A stretch of 50,570 bases of DNA, taken from positions 1-50,570 of the forward strand of contig JANMDN010000088.1 in assembly GCA_031376285.1 (NCBI GenBank). Reading direction: 5' to 3'. The stretch's first letter is position 1, and every line of letters begins with the position of its first letter. A program made the position numbers and the translations under genes. This stretch comes from JANMDN01 sp031376285. GTDB lineage: Bacteria > Actinomycetota > Thermoleophilia > Miltoncostaeales > Miltoncostaeaceae. Below, in pieces: positions 22,699-30,067 of this stretch. A model generated the notes under the pieces. The model was not told where the DNA came from and made no database searches. It saw nothing but the letters and a program-made list of their open reading frames with translations.

Positions 22699-24476
22699 CC
22701 ACTCGCGCCCCGCAGTCGGAGCTTGCGCGCTTCTACGCACTCTTTCCGTACCCGAAGCTCGCGATGGACCTCTTTACGATTGTCGAGGGCTACCGGGTCG
22801 ACGCGCTTCTTCGAACCAGCTACCCCGGCATCTGCAAGGACATGCAGCTTGTCAGCGAGGCGACCCTCGAACGCCGCGCTCCGCTTTCAGAACTCCCGGA
22901 GATCCCGTCGATGGTGGAGGCGCTCGTTCGTCACGCCCTCGGCGCCGCGCTCGACCCAGACGAGCTTGCACCGCAGGCACGCGAGCAGGTGGCTGAGGCC
23001 ATCACGTTGCTCGAAGAGGTCGCCGCGCCAGAGCGCACCGTCGCCGACTCTGCACAGATCACCGCCCGACTCTACGAACTCCTCGATGACTACGTCTCCC
23101 GCCGCCGTGACAATGAACGCTCAGGCGACTCTGACGACCCGCCGCCACAGGAGGGCGGGTCAGATCGCCCTGACGAGGACCGCTCCGATGGTCTCGAGCA
23201 GCAGAGCTCGGGGATCACCGAATACCAGCAGGTGGAGATGCCGCCGTTTATGACGCCGGTGCTCGAGGAGTTGATGCGTCGCCCCGACCTTCCCGAGTCA
23301 ACCACCCCGGGCGATCGTGAGATTGAGCGCGAGGGCCCAGATCCCGCCGGCGCTGACGAGGCGTCCGACAAGCAGATGGAGGCTGGTCAGACAAGCCCGG
23401 ACGGTCAGTCCCAGGAGGGCGATCAAGCCTCTCGCGGTGACTCGGCCGAAGATCAAGACGCTCCGGGGGTTGGCTCCGACTCAGACGCCCCGGAGGAATC
23501 ACAGGGCGGCGGTGAGACCCCTGAAGGGGTGGGCCCAGCGATCGCCCAACCAGGCGAGGAACCCGAGGAAGACCTCGGTGAGCAGGTCTTCCACTACGAC
23601 GAGTGGGATCACCGCATCGAGGACTACCGACCCTCGTGGTGCACGCTTCGCGAGCAGCGCGCAACTCGGACCCAGGAAGCGTTTGTCGCGGCGACCTTTC
23701 ACGAGTTCGGCAGCATCGTCACCCAGATTCGACGCAACTTCCAGCTCATGCGCCCGGAGCGTCTGCGCAAGATGCGCTTCCAAGCCGAAGGCGACGATCT
23801 CGATCTCGACGGGCTCGTCGAGCACGTCGTCGACCGGCGCGCCAGGATCACGCCAACCGAGCGCGTCTACATCAAGCGCGACAAGAAGGATCGTGACGTC
23901 ACGACCGCCTTCCTGATCGACATGTCGAGCTCAACCGACCGAAAGATCGACGGTCGCAAGCGGATCATGGACATCGAAAAGGAAGGGCTTCTGCTCATGT
24001 GCGAAGCCCTCGAGGCGATCCGCGACGAGTACGCGATCTACGGCTTTTCCGGCAACGGTCGCGACGACTGCCAGTTCTACGTGGTCAAGGAACTCGGCGA
24101 GCGCTACGACGATCGAGTCAAAGCGCGCATCGGCGGCATCTATGCCCGCCAGAAGACCCGGATGGGTCCCGCACTACGCCACGCGACGCGACGCCTCATG
24201 AGCGTCGACTCAAACGTCAAGCTCCTCATCCTGGTGACCGACGGTAAACCGTATGACTCGGACACCTACCAGGACAACACCTACGCCCAAGAAGACACGA
24301 AGATGGCTCTTCGAGAGGCGCGACGCGAGAAGATCCATCTCTTCTGTGTCACCGTGGACAAAGAAGGTGCCGACTACCTTCCCCACATGTACTCCGACGC
24401 AAACTTCGTGATCATCGACGACGTCCGGACGCTGCCCCAGAAGCTTCCCCAGCTCTACCGACGCCTCACCACGTAG
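22695..24476 (+). CDS. VWA-domain protein, NorD/CbbO type
   Basis: 593 aa. The N-terminal helical part (1-140) is followed by a low-complexity acidic Ser/Glu/Gly/Pro linker (about 140-295). The C-terminal von Willebrand A domain begins after EDYRPSWCTLREQ, with MIDAS DMSSSTD (409-415), then YGFSGNGRDDCQFYVVK and ILVTDGKPYDSD. This is the layout of NorD/CbbO, which binds its client through the MIDAS and is driven by the AAA ring (CbbQ/NorQ). The start GTG overlaps the previous stop. The 155-residue disordered linker is unusually long. Confidence 0.88.
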   Translation: MTTRAPQSELARFYALFPYPKLAMDLFTIVEGYRVDALLRTSYPGICKDMQLVSEATLERRAPLSELPEIPSMVEALVRHALGAALDPDELAPQAREQVAEAITLLEEVAAPERTVADSAQITARLYELLDDYVSRRRDNERSGDSDDPPPQEGGSDRPDEDRSDGLEQQSSGITEYQQVEMPPFMTPVLEELMRRPDLPESTTPGDREIEREGPDPAGADEASDKQMEAGQTSPDGQSQEGDQASRGDSAEDQDAPGVGSDSDAPEESQGGGETPEGVGPAIAQPGEEPEEDLGEQVFHYDEWDHRIEDYRPSWCTLREQRATRTQEAFVAATFHEFGSIVTQIRRNFQLMRPERLRKMRFQAEGDDLDLDGLVEHVVDRRARITPTERVYIKRDKKDRDVTTAFLIDMSSSTDRKIDGRKRIMDIEKEGLLLMCEALEAIRDEYAIYGFSGNGRDDCQFYVVKELGERYDDRVKARIGGIYARQKTRMGPALRHATRRLMSVDSNVKLLILVTDGKPYDSDTYQDNTYAQEDTKMALREARREKIHLFCVTVDKEGADYLPHMYSDANFVIIDDVRTLPQKLPQLYRRLTT

Positions 24477-24494
24477 CGCCAAGAATACCCTCAA

Positions 24495-24623
24495 CCGGGG
24501 TAAACGACTCGCGTACCGGGGTATGCGACTCGCTCGAGCGTCACGCCGACGCGAGCCACAAACCGGGGTATGCGACTCGCGCACCGGGGTATGCGACTCG
24601 CGCACCGGGGTACACGACTCGCG
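24495..24623 (+). repeat. Left iteron array (5 direct copies)
   Basis: Five direct copies of a 19-bp unit, consensus CCGGGGTAAACGACTCGCG, start at 24495, 24516, 24563, 24584 and 24605. Copies 2-4 read TATGC and copy 5 TACAC in the centre. Spacing within groups is 21 bp, two helical turns, so a bound protein would stack on one face. The array lies just left of a palindromic DnaA-box pair and upstream of the Rep-like gene. These are the features of an initiator-binding iteron block. Confidence 0.9.
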
Positions 24624-24626
24624 CCT

Positions 24627-24646
24627 TTATCCACAGCTGTGGATAT
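24627..24646. promoter_or_regulatory. Palindromic pair of DnaA boxes
   Basis: TTATCCACA (24627-24635), the exact consensus DnaA box, and TGTGGATAT (24638-24646), the inverted copy with one mismatch, form a perfect 18-bp palindrome TATCCACAGCTGTGGATA (24628-24645). It sits between the two iteron arrays. Host DnaA would be expected to assist opening here. Confidence 0.85.
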
Positions 24647-24660
24647 TTCCGTCCAAAGAA

Positions 24661-24767
24661 CGGGGGTAAACGACTCGCGCACCGGGGTAAACACCTCGCG
24701 CCCGGGGGGAAACAGCTCGCGGGACCCGGGGTAACCAGCTCGCGCGTACCGGGGTAACCAGCTCGCG
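24661..24767 (+). repeat. Right iteron array (5 direct copies)
   Basis: Five further copies of the 19-bp unit start at 24661, 24682, 24703, 24726 and 24749. The first two have the TAAAC centre. The last three read AAACAGCTCGCG or TAACCAGCTCGCG, so the array grades into a variant (CAGCTCGCG instead of CGACTCGCG). Spacing is 21, 21, 23 and 23 bp. All point toward the Rep-like gene. Confidence 0.9.
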
Positions 24768-24914
24768 CAACGATCCATGAAATACCTGCAAAAGGAGACA
24801 ATTTTTCCGACCCTATAGGGTTAATAGGATTTAGGGGTTAAAAGCAGTAGGCGCCGGGACGGTCTGGCCGGCCGTTGGCCGACCATCCCGGCGATCGGAT
24901 CTCAACCCCCCGCC

Positions 24915-24945
24915 GCGAGTCGCTTACCCGGGGTAATTGGCTCGC
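24915..24945. promoter_or_regulatory. Inverted iteron pair, probable Rep autoregulation operator
   Basis: Two iteron-like half sites meet head to head around a shared CCCGGG: GCGAGTCGCTTACC on the left is matched by GGTAATTGGCTCGC on the right (10 of 14 positions complementary). The right half is itself a direct iteron (from 24928). It is 66 bp ahead of the rep start, where iteron plasmids usually place the operator bound by Rep dimers. Confidence 0.7.
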
Positions 24946-25010
24946 CGCCTCTCCCAATCGTCTGCCGAGCTCGTCAAGATCCCGACCATGACCTCGAGAC
25001 GGGACACACC

Positions 25011-25991
25011 GTGACCGGAGTTGCGCGACCAACAACCAAACTCGCCCCAGAACTTTCCCAACCGCCCGACGACCTGCGCCTGGTCGGCCCAGACGAACAG
25101 CTTTCCCTCTGCGGCCAGGATCAGCTCCGGCGCCTCGAGCAGCCCCTTCGCTACGGTTTTGCCGACCGAACCAGTGCTCGTAAAGGTCTTGAGGTCGCTG
25201 CAGGTGTTGCGATTGCCGACCGTCTCGGGATGATTCGCCAGACCGCCGGCCCTCCGATCGGTCGACACGCGTACATGGCGATTGTCTGGCTCGGGTCCCG
25301 TTGGCTCCAGTTGGAGCAGTCATCGGCGACCGGCGTCCCGTTCACCCAGTATCGACTGCTTCACGACTTTGGCTGGGCCGACAGCGGAAAACCGGCGAGG
25401 CAGGCCCTCAAGCGAACGCTCCTCAACCTCCAGGAGGCACGCTGGGAAGGTGAGGTCAATGACCCTGTTGACGGTCGAAAGACCCATGAGGATCACTTCG
25501 GGATCGTCGATCGCGTTCTTTGGCCAGTCGTCAACGACGGTCGCGTCGAGCGCCTCGGCTACATCTTCTTGGGGAGCTGGTTCCTCGACCAACTCCGACA
25601 GGAAGCCGGCGCGTATCTTGACTGGGACATCATCCGCGACCTTCCCCCAATCGCGCGCAAACTCTACGGGCTACTTGAAAATGATCGCTTCGAGGCGCGC
25701 GGTGACGGAAAGGAGTGGCAGGCCTACTGGCTCGGGCCACCACTCTTTTCGTCGATTGGCTCGACCTGTGCGCGTGAACGCGACAACGTGGCGGCGGTCA
25801 TGCGGGCATGCGAGTCGATCGCAGTCGCCGACCCGCGCTACGAGTTCGATCGGGAGCGAGTTTTTGTTGATGGGAACTGGGCACAGCAGGTTGTCGTTGT
25901 TCGCGAGCCGCACACGCGGGGTCGCCTTGGCCCCGCCAAGGGGCGGCGGCCCCAGGCATCGGCGGGTCAACCGAGCATGCTTACTGCCTAG
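25011..25991 (+). CDS. Plasmid replication initiator (Rep, winged-helix type)
   Basis: 326 aa from GTG 25011. Two segments have the helix-strand character of winged-helix Rep proteins: residues about 88-150 (YMAIVWLGSRWLQLEQ...PFTQYRLLHDFGWADSG...LKRTLLNLQEARWEGEV) and about 185-225 (FLGSWFLDQLRQEAG..LDWDIIRDLPPIARKLYGLLENDR). The ARKLYGLLEN block recalls initiators such as RepA/TrfA-type proteins. The name is an inference supported by the iteron array directly upstream. An 8-codon ORF (ATG 24988) ends on the GTG, which could couple translation. The stop overlaps that of the convergent partition gene. Confidence 0.78.
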   Translation: MTGVARPTTKLAPELSQPPDDLRLVGPDEQLSLCGQDQLRRLEQPLRYGFADRTSARKGLEVAAGVAIADRLGMIRQTAGPPIGRHAYMAIVWLGSRWLQLEQSSATGVPFTQYRLLHDFGWADSGKPARQALKRTLLNLQEARWEGEVNDPVDGRKTHEDHFGIVDRVLWPVVNDGRVERLGYIFLGSWFLDQLRQEAGAYLDWDIIRDLPPIARKLYGLLENDRFEARGDGKEWQAYWLGPPLFSSIGSTCARERDNVAAVMRACESIAVADPRYEFDRERVFVDGNWAQQVVVVREPHTRGRLGPAKGRRPQASAGQPSMLTA

Positions 25992-26584
25992 ACCGCCTCG
26001 TCCCCTTCGCGGGCTGCGCTCACGGCAATCGGCTCAGCGCGAAGCCATCGGGACGGGTCGGGCATTGCGACGTCGAGGTGACGTTGAGCGGGATCGAGGG
26101 CGGCTCGTATCGCTTCTCCGACGAGCCCCTCTGCGCCATTGGCGGCGATATCAGCGAGGATTACCGCTGCTCCGATTCGTACGAGCGTGGCCCGTTCGAG
26201 GTCGCGCAGTCCTTTCGGGTCGGTGAGGCGAAGCTCGGCGACCGCACCATCGAGGGCCTCGATCATTGCCGGAGCTGCGCGAAGGTGGAGCCGCCCGTCG
26301 ACAGGCACTAGCGGTCGTGTGTTACCGCGCTCAGGAGCGACGGCATTCGGCACGTATCCCGCGATGACGCCTCCGATCCGTACGGGTCGCAGCGTTGTCG
26401 ACCGGGCTGGTGACGATACCCCCCCCATCGAGTCCCTCGTGGTGCCCTGGCGGGACCTGCCCGGCTTCCGAGCGGCAATGACCTTTGGGGGCGTAGGCGG
26501 CCCTGTGGCGGCAAAGCGGGCAGCCTCGGCTGCAAGCTCCGCGAGGGCGTCCTGGCGGGCGGTCCGGGCATCCTCAGGCGGCAC
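25988..26584 (-). CDS. Small ParA partner protein, probable partition adaptor
   Basis: 198 aa from GTG 26584, overlapping the parA stop by 11 bp, with GAGG six bases upstream. Not a recognised ParB: no ParB/Srx motif and no clear HTH. The N-terminal ~30 residues are Ala/Glu helical (PPEDARTARQDALAELAAEAARFAA), then a basic Ser/Thr/Pro segment (KVIAARKPGRSRQGTTRDSM) that could touch DNA or ParA. The C-terminal half is helical (MIEALDGAVAELRLTDPKGLRDLERATLVRIGAAVILADI). Position behind parA implies the centromere-binding role. Confidence 0.6.
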   Translation of the reverse strand: MPPEDARTARQDALAELAAEAARFAATGPPTPPKVIAARKPGRSRQGTTRDSMGGVSSPARSTTLRPVRIGGVIAGYVPNAVAPERGNTRPLVPVDGRLHLRAAPAMIEALDGAVAELRLTDPKGLRDLERATLVRIGAAVILADIAANGAEGLVGEAIRAALDPAQRHLDVAMPDPSRWLRAEPIAVSAAREGDEAV

Positions 26585-27377
26585 GGGCCACCTCTTCTCG
26601 GGTTGAGTAGATCTCTCGGGCAATGCGGTCCCACAGGACGCCGAGCTCAGGGTCGATGATCTCGACGCTGACCCGCTGAGTGGCAGCCTGTCGATAGGCA
26701 ACGCGCTTGGTCACGACCTCGCCAAAGACCGGCCAAGGCGAGGCGGCTCGTAGGGCCTCGGCGGTGCTTCTCCCGTCGATCGTGTGGAGCTCGGCAAGCG
26801 TCAGCAGAATCCCTGAGATCGTGAGCTCCGGGTTGAGTCGGTGGCGCACCTCAGCGAGGTGGCGCGCGAGCTTCGCGAGGCCCTCAAGTGCATAGACCTC
26901 TGGAGGGCACGGCACGAGAACCGTGTCGGCGGCAACCCAGGCATTGGTCGCGAGGAGGTCAAAGCCGGGAGCGGTATCGATGACCGCGATGTCGAAGTCA
27001 TCTGAGATATGCCCGAGCGCTTCGCGCAGGAGTTGTTCGCGACCTGCGACGTTCAGCAGGATCGCCGTGTCGTCGTCAAGGGATGGCTCGGCCGGGACCT
27101 GCCAGATCCCACCGCTTCCGTACAGAGATGGTGGTGTCTGGGAGATCACGGCCTCCACCATCTGCTTGCTGAGCTGCATGCCGGCACCCGCTCGAAGGAG
27201 TGCGGAAAGACCCAGTGCCTCGGGCTCTGCCCCGAGGTGTCGGGAAAGATGGGCCTGCGGGTTGGCATCGATTGCGAGCACTCGAAGACCTTGGCGCGCG
27301 AAGGCTGCCGCGAGATTGACCGATGTCGTGGTCTTTCCCACCCCACCCTTCTGATTACTGATCGCAACAGACCACAT
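26574..27377 (-). CDS. parA: ParA-family partition ATPase
   Basis: 267 aa from ATG 27377, with GGAGG eight bases upstream; the longer frame from 27401 would bury that site. The deviant Walker A motif QKGGVGKTTTSVN (9-21, signature lysine K10) opens the protein. VLAIDANPQAHLSRHLG, VIDTAPGFDLLATNAW (Walker B-like) and LVPCPPEVYALEGLAKL follow. It should move plasmid copies on nucleoid DNA. It is short (type Ib-like, no N-terminal HTH), and its partner gene follows. It is convergent with the Rep gene, completing the replicon module. Confidence 0.9.
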   Translation of the reverse strand: MWSVAISNQKGGVGKTTTSVNLAAAFARQGLRVLAIDANPQAHLSRHLGAEPEALGLSALLRAGAGMQLSKQMVEAVISQTPPSLYGSGGIWQVPAEPSLDDDTAILLNVAGREQLLREALGHISDDFDIAVIDTAPGFDLLATNAWVAADTVLVPCPPEVYALEGLAKLARHLAEVRHRLNPELTISGILLTLAELHTIDGRSTAEALRAASPWPVFGEVVTKRVAYRQAATQRVSVEIIDPELGVLWDRIAREIYSTREEVARAA

Positions 27378-27399
27378 GACCGAGACCTCCTCCGTGTTC

Positions 27400-27580
27400 A
27401 TCCAACGGTTGTCCGCCACCGGTGCAACGTCTCCGGAGCCGGGCCACAATACGTCAGCAATCCTAGGACAACGTCCGGATGGCAGACAACGGTAGACGAC
27501 CACCGGAGGACAACCACACGAGGACAGCTCCTGCAACACGACTACCACACGATCTACCGGAGATTCGGTCGCTTTCACCC
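27400..27580. promoter_or_regulatory. Repeat-rich region upstream of parA, candidate parS/operator
   Basis: A direct repeat of the form CAACGGTxGxCxxCCACCGG occurs at 27403-27422 and 27487-27506 (16 of 20 identical, 84-bp pitch). Shorter related elements lie between and after (CAACGTCTCCGGAG near 27425, CAACGTCCGGATGG near 27470, CTACCGGAG near 27555). Type Ib partition loci usually place the centromere here. No gene lies in 27378-27629. Confidence 0.45.
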
Positions 27581-27624
27581 GCCTGACCAAGAAAACGGCT
27601 CCCGGCAGAGCGGCGACCAAAATG

Positions 27625-27658
27625 CAAAAACGGCCGGGACCCGAGGGCCCCGACCGTC
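27625..27658 (-). terminator. Rho-independent terminator after the acetoacetate-decarboxylase pair
   Basis: On the minus strand an imperfect 12-bp stem (ACGGTCGGGGCC against GGTCCCGGCCGT, loop CTCG) is followed directly by a T-run (GTTTTTGCATTTT). It lies 27 bp past the stop at 27685 and separates that operon from parA. Confidence 0.8.
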
Positions 27659-27684
27659 TTGGCGACGCTTTACGAAGTGTGGGG

Positions 27685-28701
27685 CTAGACGCCCGGGGGC
27701 TTCGGGAAGCGGTGACGCATGGTGTACTGGTACGGCGTGGCAAACAGCAGGTCCATCAGGTCCTCGTCGGAGCGCTCGATCGTCTGAGTCCAGATCGTCT
27801 GGGCACCCGGGATGATGAGGTCGAAGCTGAAGGTCATGAGACCAATGAGCTCCTGAACCGGCATCATCGCACCGAGGTTGTCAAATGGCGTTGCCGCCAG
27901 CACCCATGAGCGAATCGCGGCCGCCGAAGCGGTACGGATCGACTCGGGCTTGAGCTGGAAGCGGTGCTGACCGACCGTCTCCGGGCGACCCATCGCGCGA
28001 GCAGTGGCTTCCGTTACCTCGGATGGGAGGTAGGTCAGATCCCACTTGGTCGAGCGAAGGCTCGGATCCGTGATGAGACGGAGGTTCATCCGGCCGTAGC
28101 GGGGATCGCCGTAGAACGCGGGCTTTGCAGAAAGCTCGGCGTCGTCGTAGCGGCCCGTCACGGTGTGGATGAGGTAGCCGCGACGCTCCAACGTGAAGTT
28201 GAAGTAGTCGTTGCCAAATCCACCGTATCCGTCGTCTTCCTTGCCACCGTGCTCCTGGCAAACGATGTACGCGATCTTCTTCGGGAAGCCGAAGGGCTCG
28301 CGGCCAGCAAACACGGCTGCATCCTGCGTGAGGTACATGTAGGGGTAGTACCCACCGTAGTAGGTGTTCCCGTCACCGCTCTTGCACGAAGCAGAAACGG
28401 TCACGCCCATCTCGCCGTACGGGCCAAGACCGGTGTGGAGGTGGTCCACGTACCAGAACTCGACGACGTCGTCTTCGAGCTCAAGGCACTTCGGAAGGAT
28501 GTGCTTCAGGTCCTTCTCTGATGCCCGGTAAAAGAATGCTGACCAACGTGAGTTGGTGTAGGTCAGCGGGACGATGTCGTAATCGACCAGCGGGTCTGCG
28601 ACACCCTGTGAAATGATGTCGCGCTTATCGCGGTCAAGTGCGAGCGGCGGGGCATCCCCCGAGTCCACCCACGGAACGCTCGTCACGTTCAGCTGCGCCA
28701 T
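27685..28701 (-). CDS. Acetoacetate decarboxylase-family protein, copy 1
   Basis: 338 aa. The family signature is AVFAGREPFGFPKKIA (129-144), in which the first lysine of PKK (K141) aligns with the Schiff-base lysine region of acetoacetate decarboxylases. Long relative to the classical ~245-aa enzyme: there is an N-terminal extension (PLTYTNSRWSAFFYRASEKDLKHILP). Possible reactions are decarboxylation of a 3-keto acid, or an aldol/hydratase reaction as known for ADC-fold relatives. ATG 28701 has TAGGAGG eight bases upstream. It is second in an operon with the close paralogue at 28735. Confidence 0.8.
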   Translation of the reverse strand: MAQLNVTSVPWVDSGDAPPLALDRDKRDIISQGVADPLVDYDIVPLTYTNSRWSAFFYRASEKDLKHILPKCLELEDDVVEFWYVDHLHTGLGPYGEMGVTVSASCKSGDGNTYYGGYYPYMYLTQDAAVFAGREPFGFPKKIAYIVCQEHGGKEDDGYGGFGNDYFNFTLERRGYLIHTVTGRYDDAELSAKPAFYGDPRYGRMNLRLITDPSLRSTKWDLTYLPSEVTEATARAMGRPETVGQHRFQLKPESIRTASAAAIRSWVLAATPFDNLGAMMPVQELIGLMTFSFDLIIPGAQTIWTQTIERSDEDLMDLLFATPYQYTMRHRFPKPPGV

Positions 28702-28734
28702 TGCGCTTGCCTCCTAGGACGAATGACTGGTCTC

Positions 28735-29760
28735 TTACGCCCCGAGGCCGATTGGCTTCGGGAAGCGGTGACGAAGGCCGTAACGGTACGGCTTCGCCGC
28801 TCCCGCCCAGGTCGCGTCACGGGTGTAGGTCTCACGCCACAGGATCTCGCCCGCCGGGATGATGAGGTCGAAGGAGAAGGTCATAAGACCGAGGAGCTCC
28901 TTCGGCGGCATCTCGTGGCCGAGGTTGTCGTACGGCGTCGCCTGCGAGAACCAGTTGATGCTGCTCGCGGAGGCGGTGCGGATTGACTCAGGCTTCACCT
29001 GGAACCGGTGGGAACCTTCCGACTCTGGACGACCCATGAGCGTTGCAAGCCCCTTGGTCACCGTCGAGGGGAGGTAGACCAGCTGCCACTCGGACTCAGC
29101 AATGTCCGGAGAGGTGACGACCTTCATGTTCATGCGGCCGTACTCGGTGTTGCCGTAGAACTTCGGCTTCGTTGGGAGATCAGCATCGTCGTACTTACCC
29201 GTTGCCGAGTGAAGCACGTAGCCGTTGCGGATCATCAGGAAGGAGAAGTAGTCGAACTGGTAGACCTTGGTGTCAGAGACACCGTATCCGTCGTCAGGAG
29301 CACCACCGTGCTCGAGGACCCGGATAAAGGCTTCCTTCTTGGGGAAACCGAGCACGCGACCGGCGTCGATCGCGGCGTCCTGGGTCAGGTACATGTACGG
29401 GTAGTAGCCCGCGTAGTACGTCTTGCCGTCGCCGGCCTTGTGCGAAGCGGCGACCGTCACACCCATCTCGCCGTACGGGCCGAGCATCGTGTGGTTGTGG
29501 TCGACGTACCAGTACTCAACGACGTCATCTTCGATGTCGAGACAATCCGGCACCACACGGCGCAGGTGCTTCTCGTCGCAACGGTAGAAGAACGCTGACC
29601 AACGTGAGTTGGTGTAGGTCAGCGGCAGGGTGTCGATGTCCCAAATCGGGTCGACGAGCGAGTAGATGAACGCTGTCTTCTCGTCGCGGTCGACCGGGGA
29701 GGGCGGAATTTCGCCCGTCTCGGCACCGGGGATTTGCGTTACCGCAAACATCTCGGCCAT
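28735..29760 (-). CDS. Acetoacetate decarboxylase-family protein, copy 2
   Basis: 341 aa from ATG 29760 (AAGGGGG about ten bases upstream; a second ATG follows at 29751). It aligns with copy 1 over nearly its full length: shared LTYTNSRWSAFFYR, GPYGEMGVTV, YYPYMYLTQDAA, GFPKK and KPESIRTAS. AIDAGRVLGFPKKEAF keeps the catalytic-type lysine. Differences cluster around residues 155-180 and at the C-terminus (YTRDATWAGAAKPYRYGL). The two copies may form hetero-oligomers or use different substrates. Transcription starts probably at the promoter at 29869-29898. Confidence 0.8.
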   Translation of the reverse strand: MAEMFAVTQIPGAETGEIPPSPVDRDEKTAFIYSLVDPIWDIDTLPLTYTNSRWSAFFYRCDEKHLRRVVPDCLDIEDDVVEYWYVDHNHTMLGPYGEMGVTVAASHKAGDGKTYYAGYYPYMYLTQDAAIDAGRVLGFPKKEAFIRVLEHGGAPDDGYGVSDTKVYQFDYFSFLMIRNGYVLHSATGKYDDADLPTKPKFYGNTEYGRMNMKVVTSPDIAESEWQLVYLPSTVTKGLATLMGRPESEGSHRFQVKPESIRTASASSINWFSQATPYDNLGHEMPPKELLGLMTFSFDLIIPAGEILWRETYTRDATWAGAAKPYRYGLRHRFPKPIGLGA

Positions 29761-29868
29761 AGCCTGGCATCCCCCTTGGTTGTTGGAAGGGTGCTGCATG
29801 ACCGTGGGACTCCTCGCCTGGCGTCCCGAGGGAGCACCAGCCGCAGTAGACCGCACGGCATGCCTCGC

Positions 29869-29898
29869 AGCATATGTCACGTAGTTTGGCCCAGTCAA
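29869..29898 (-). promoter_or_regulatory. Sigma-70-type promoter for the acetoacetate-decarboxylase pair
   Basis: On the minus strand TTGACT (29898-29893) and TATGCT (29874-29869) are separated by 18 bp, about 110 bp ahead of the start at 29760. The remaining part of the gap to 30068 shows no further gene. Confidence 0.5.
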
Positions 29899-30067
29899 CG
29901 TCGGCAACGGCTCGTAACGAGCCCTTCACACGCCCTCAGAACCCCCAGCCAGTGGGGGAATACGGCCTACCCGGAGACTTTGTGCGGATGCTGACAAACT
30001 CTGTGGCCGGAGCGCCCCGCCTTGGGACCGCGCGCCCCTTTCGACGTCGGACCGTGGGCGCGCCGCA

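Larger units (their letters stand above)
24480..25010 (+). other. Iteron-type replication origin (oriV)
   Basis: This 530-bp gene-free stretch holds ten iterons in two arrays, a palindromic DnaA-box pair, an AT-rich block (about 24776-24845, with palindrome ACCCTATAGGGT at 24810-24821) as likely melting region, and an inverted iteron pair (24915-24945) before the Rep-like gene. All elements of a theta-replicating iteron plasmid origin are in standard order. That it is active in the present host is inferred. Confidence 0.88.

Noticed and set aside
24495..24767. CRISPR array as explanation for the repeats
   Set aside because: Units are 19 bp with only 2-4 bp between them, so there are no spacers; two-helical-turn pitch, DnaA boxes and Rep gene fit iterons. 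No cas genes are present.
24491..24801. Minus-strand frames translating the iteron array into GARVAYPG-type repeats
   Set aside because: Period-21 DNA necessarily gives an in-frame seven-residue repeat; no start site or gene context supports translation.
27685..29760. Mobile-element origin of the acetoacetate-decarboxylase duplication
   Set aside because: No inverted repeats, target duplications or transposase fragments flank the pair; simple tandem duplication suffices.
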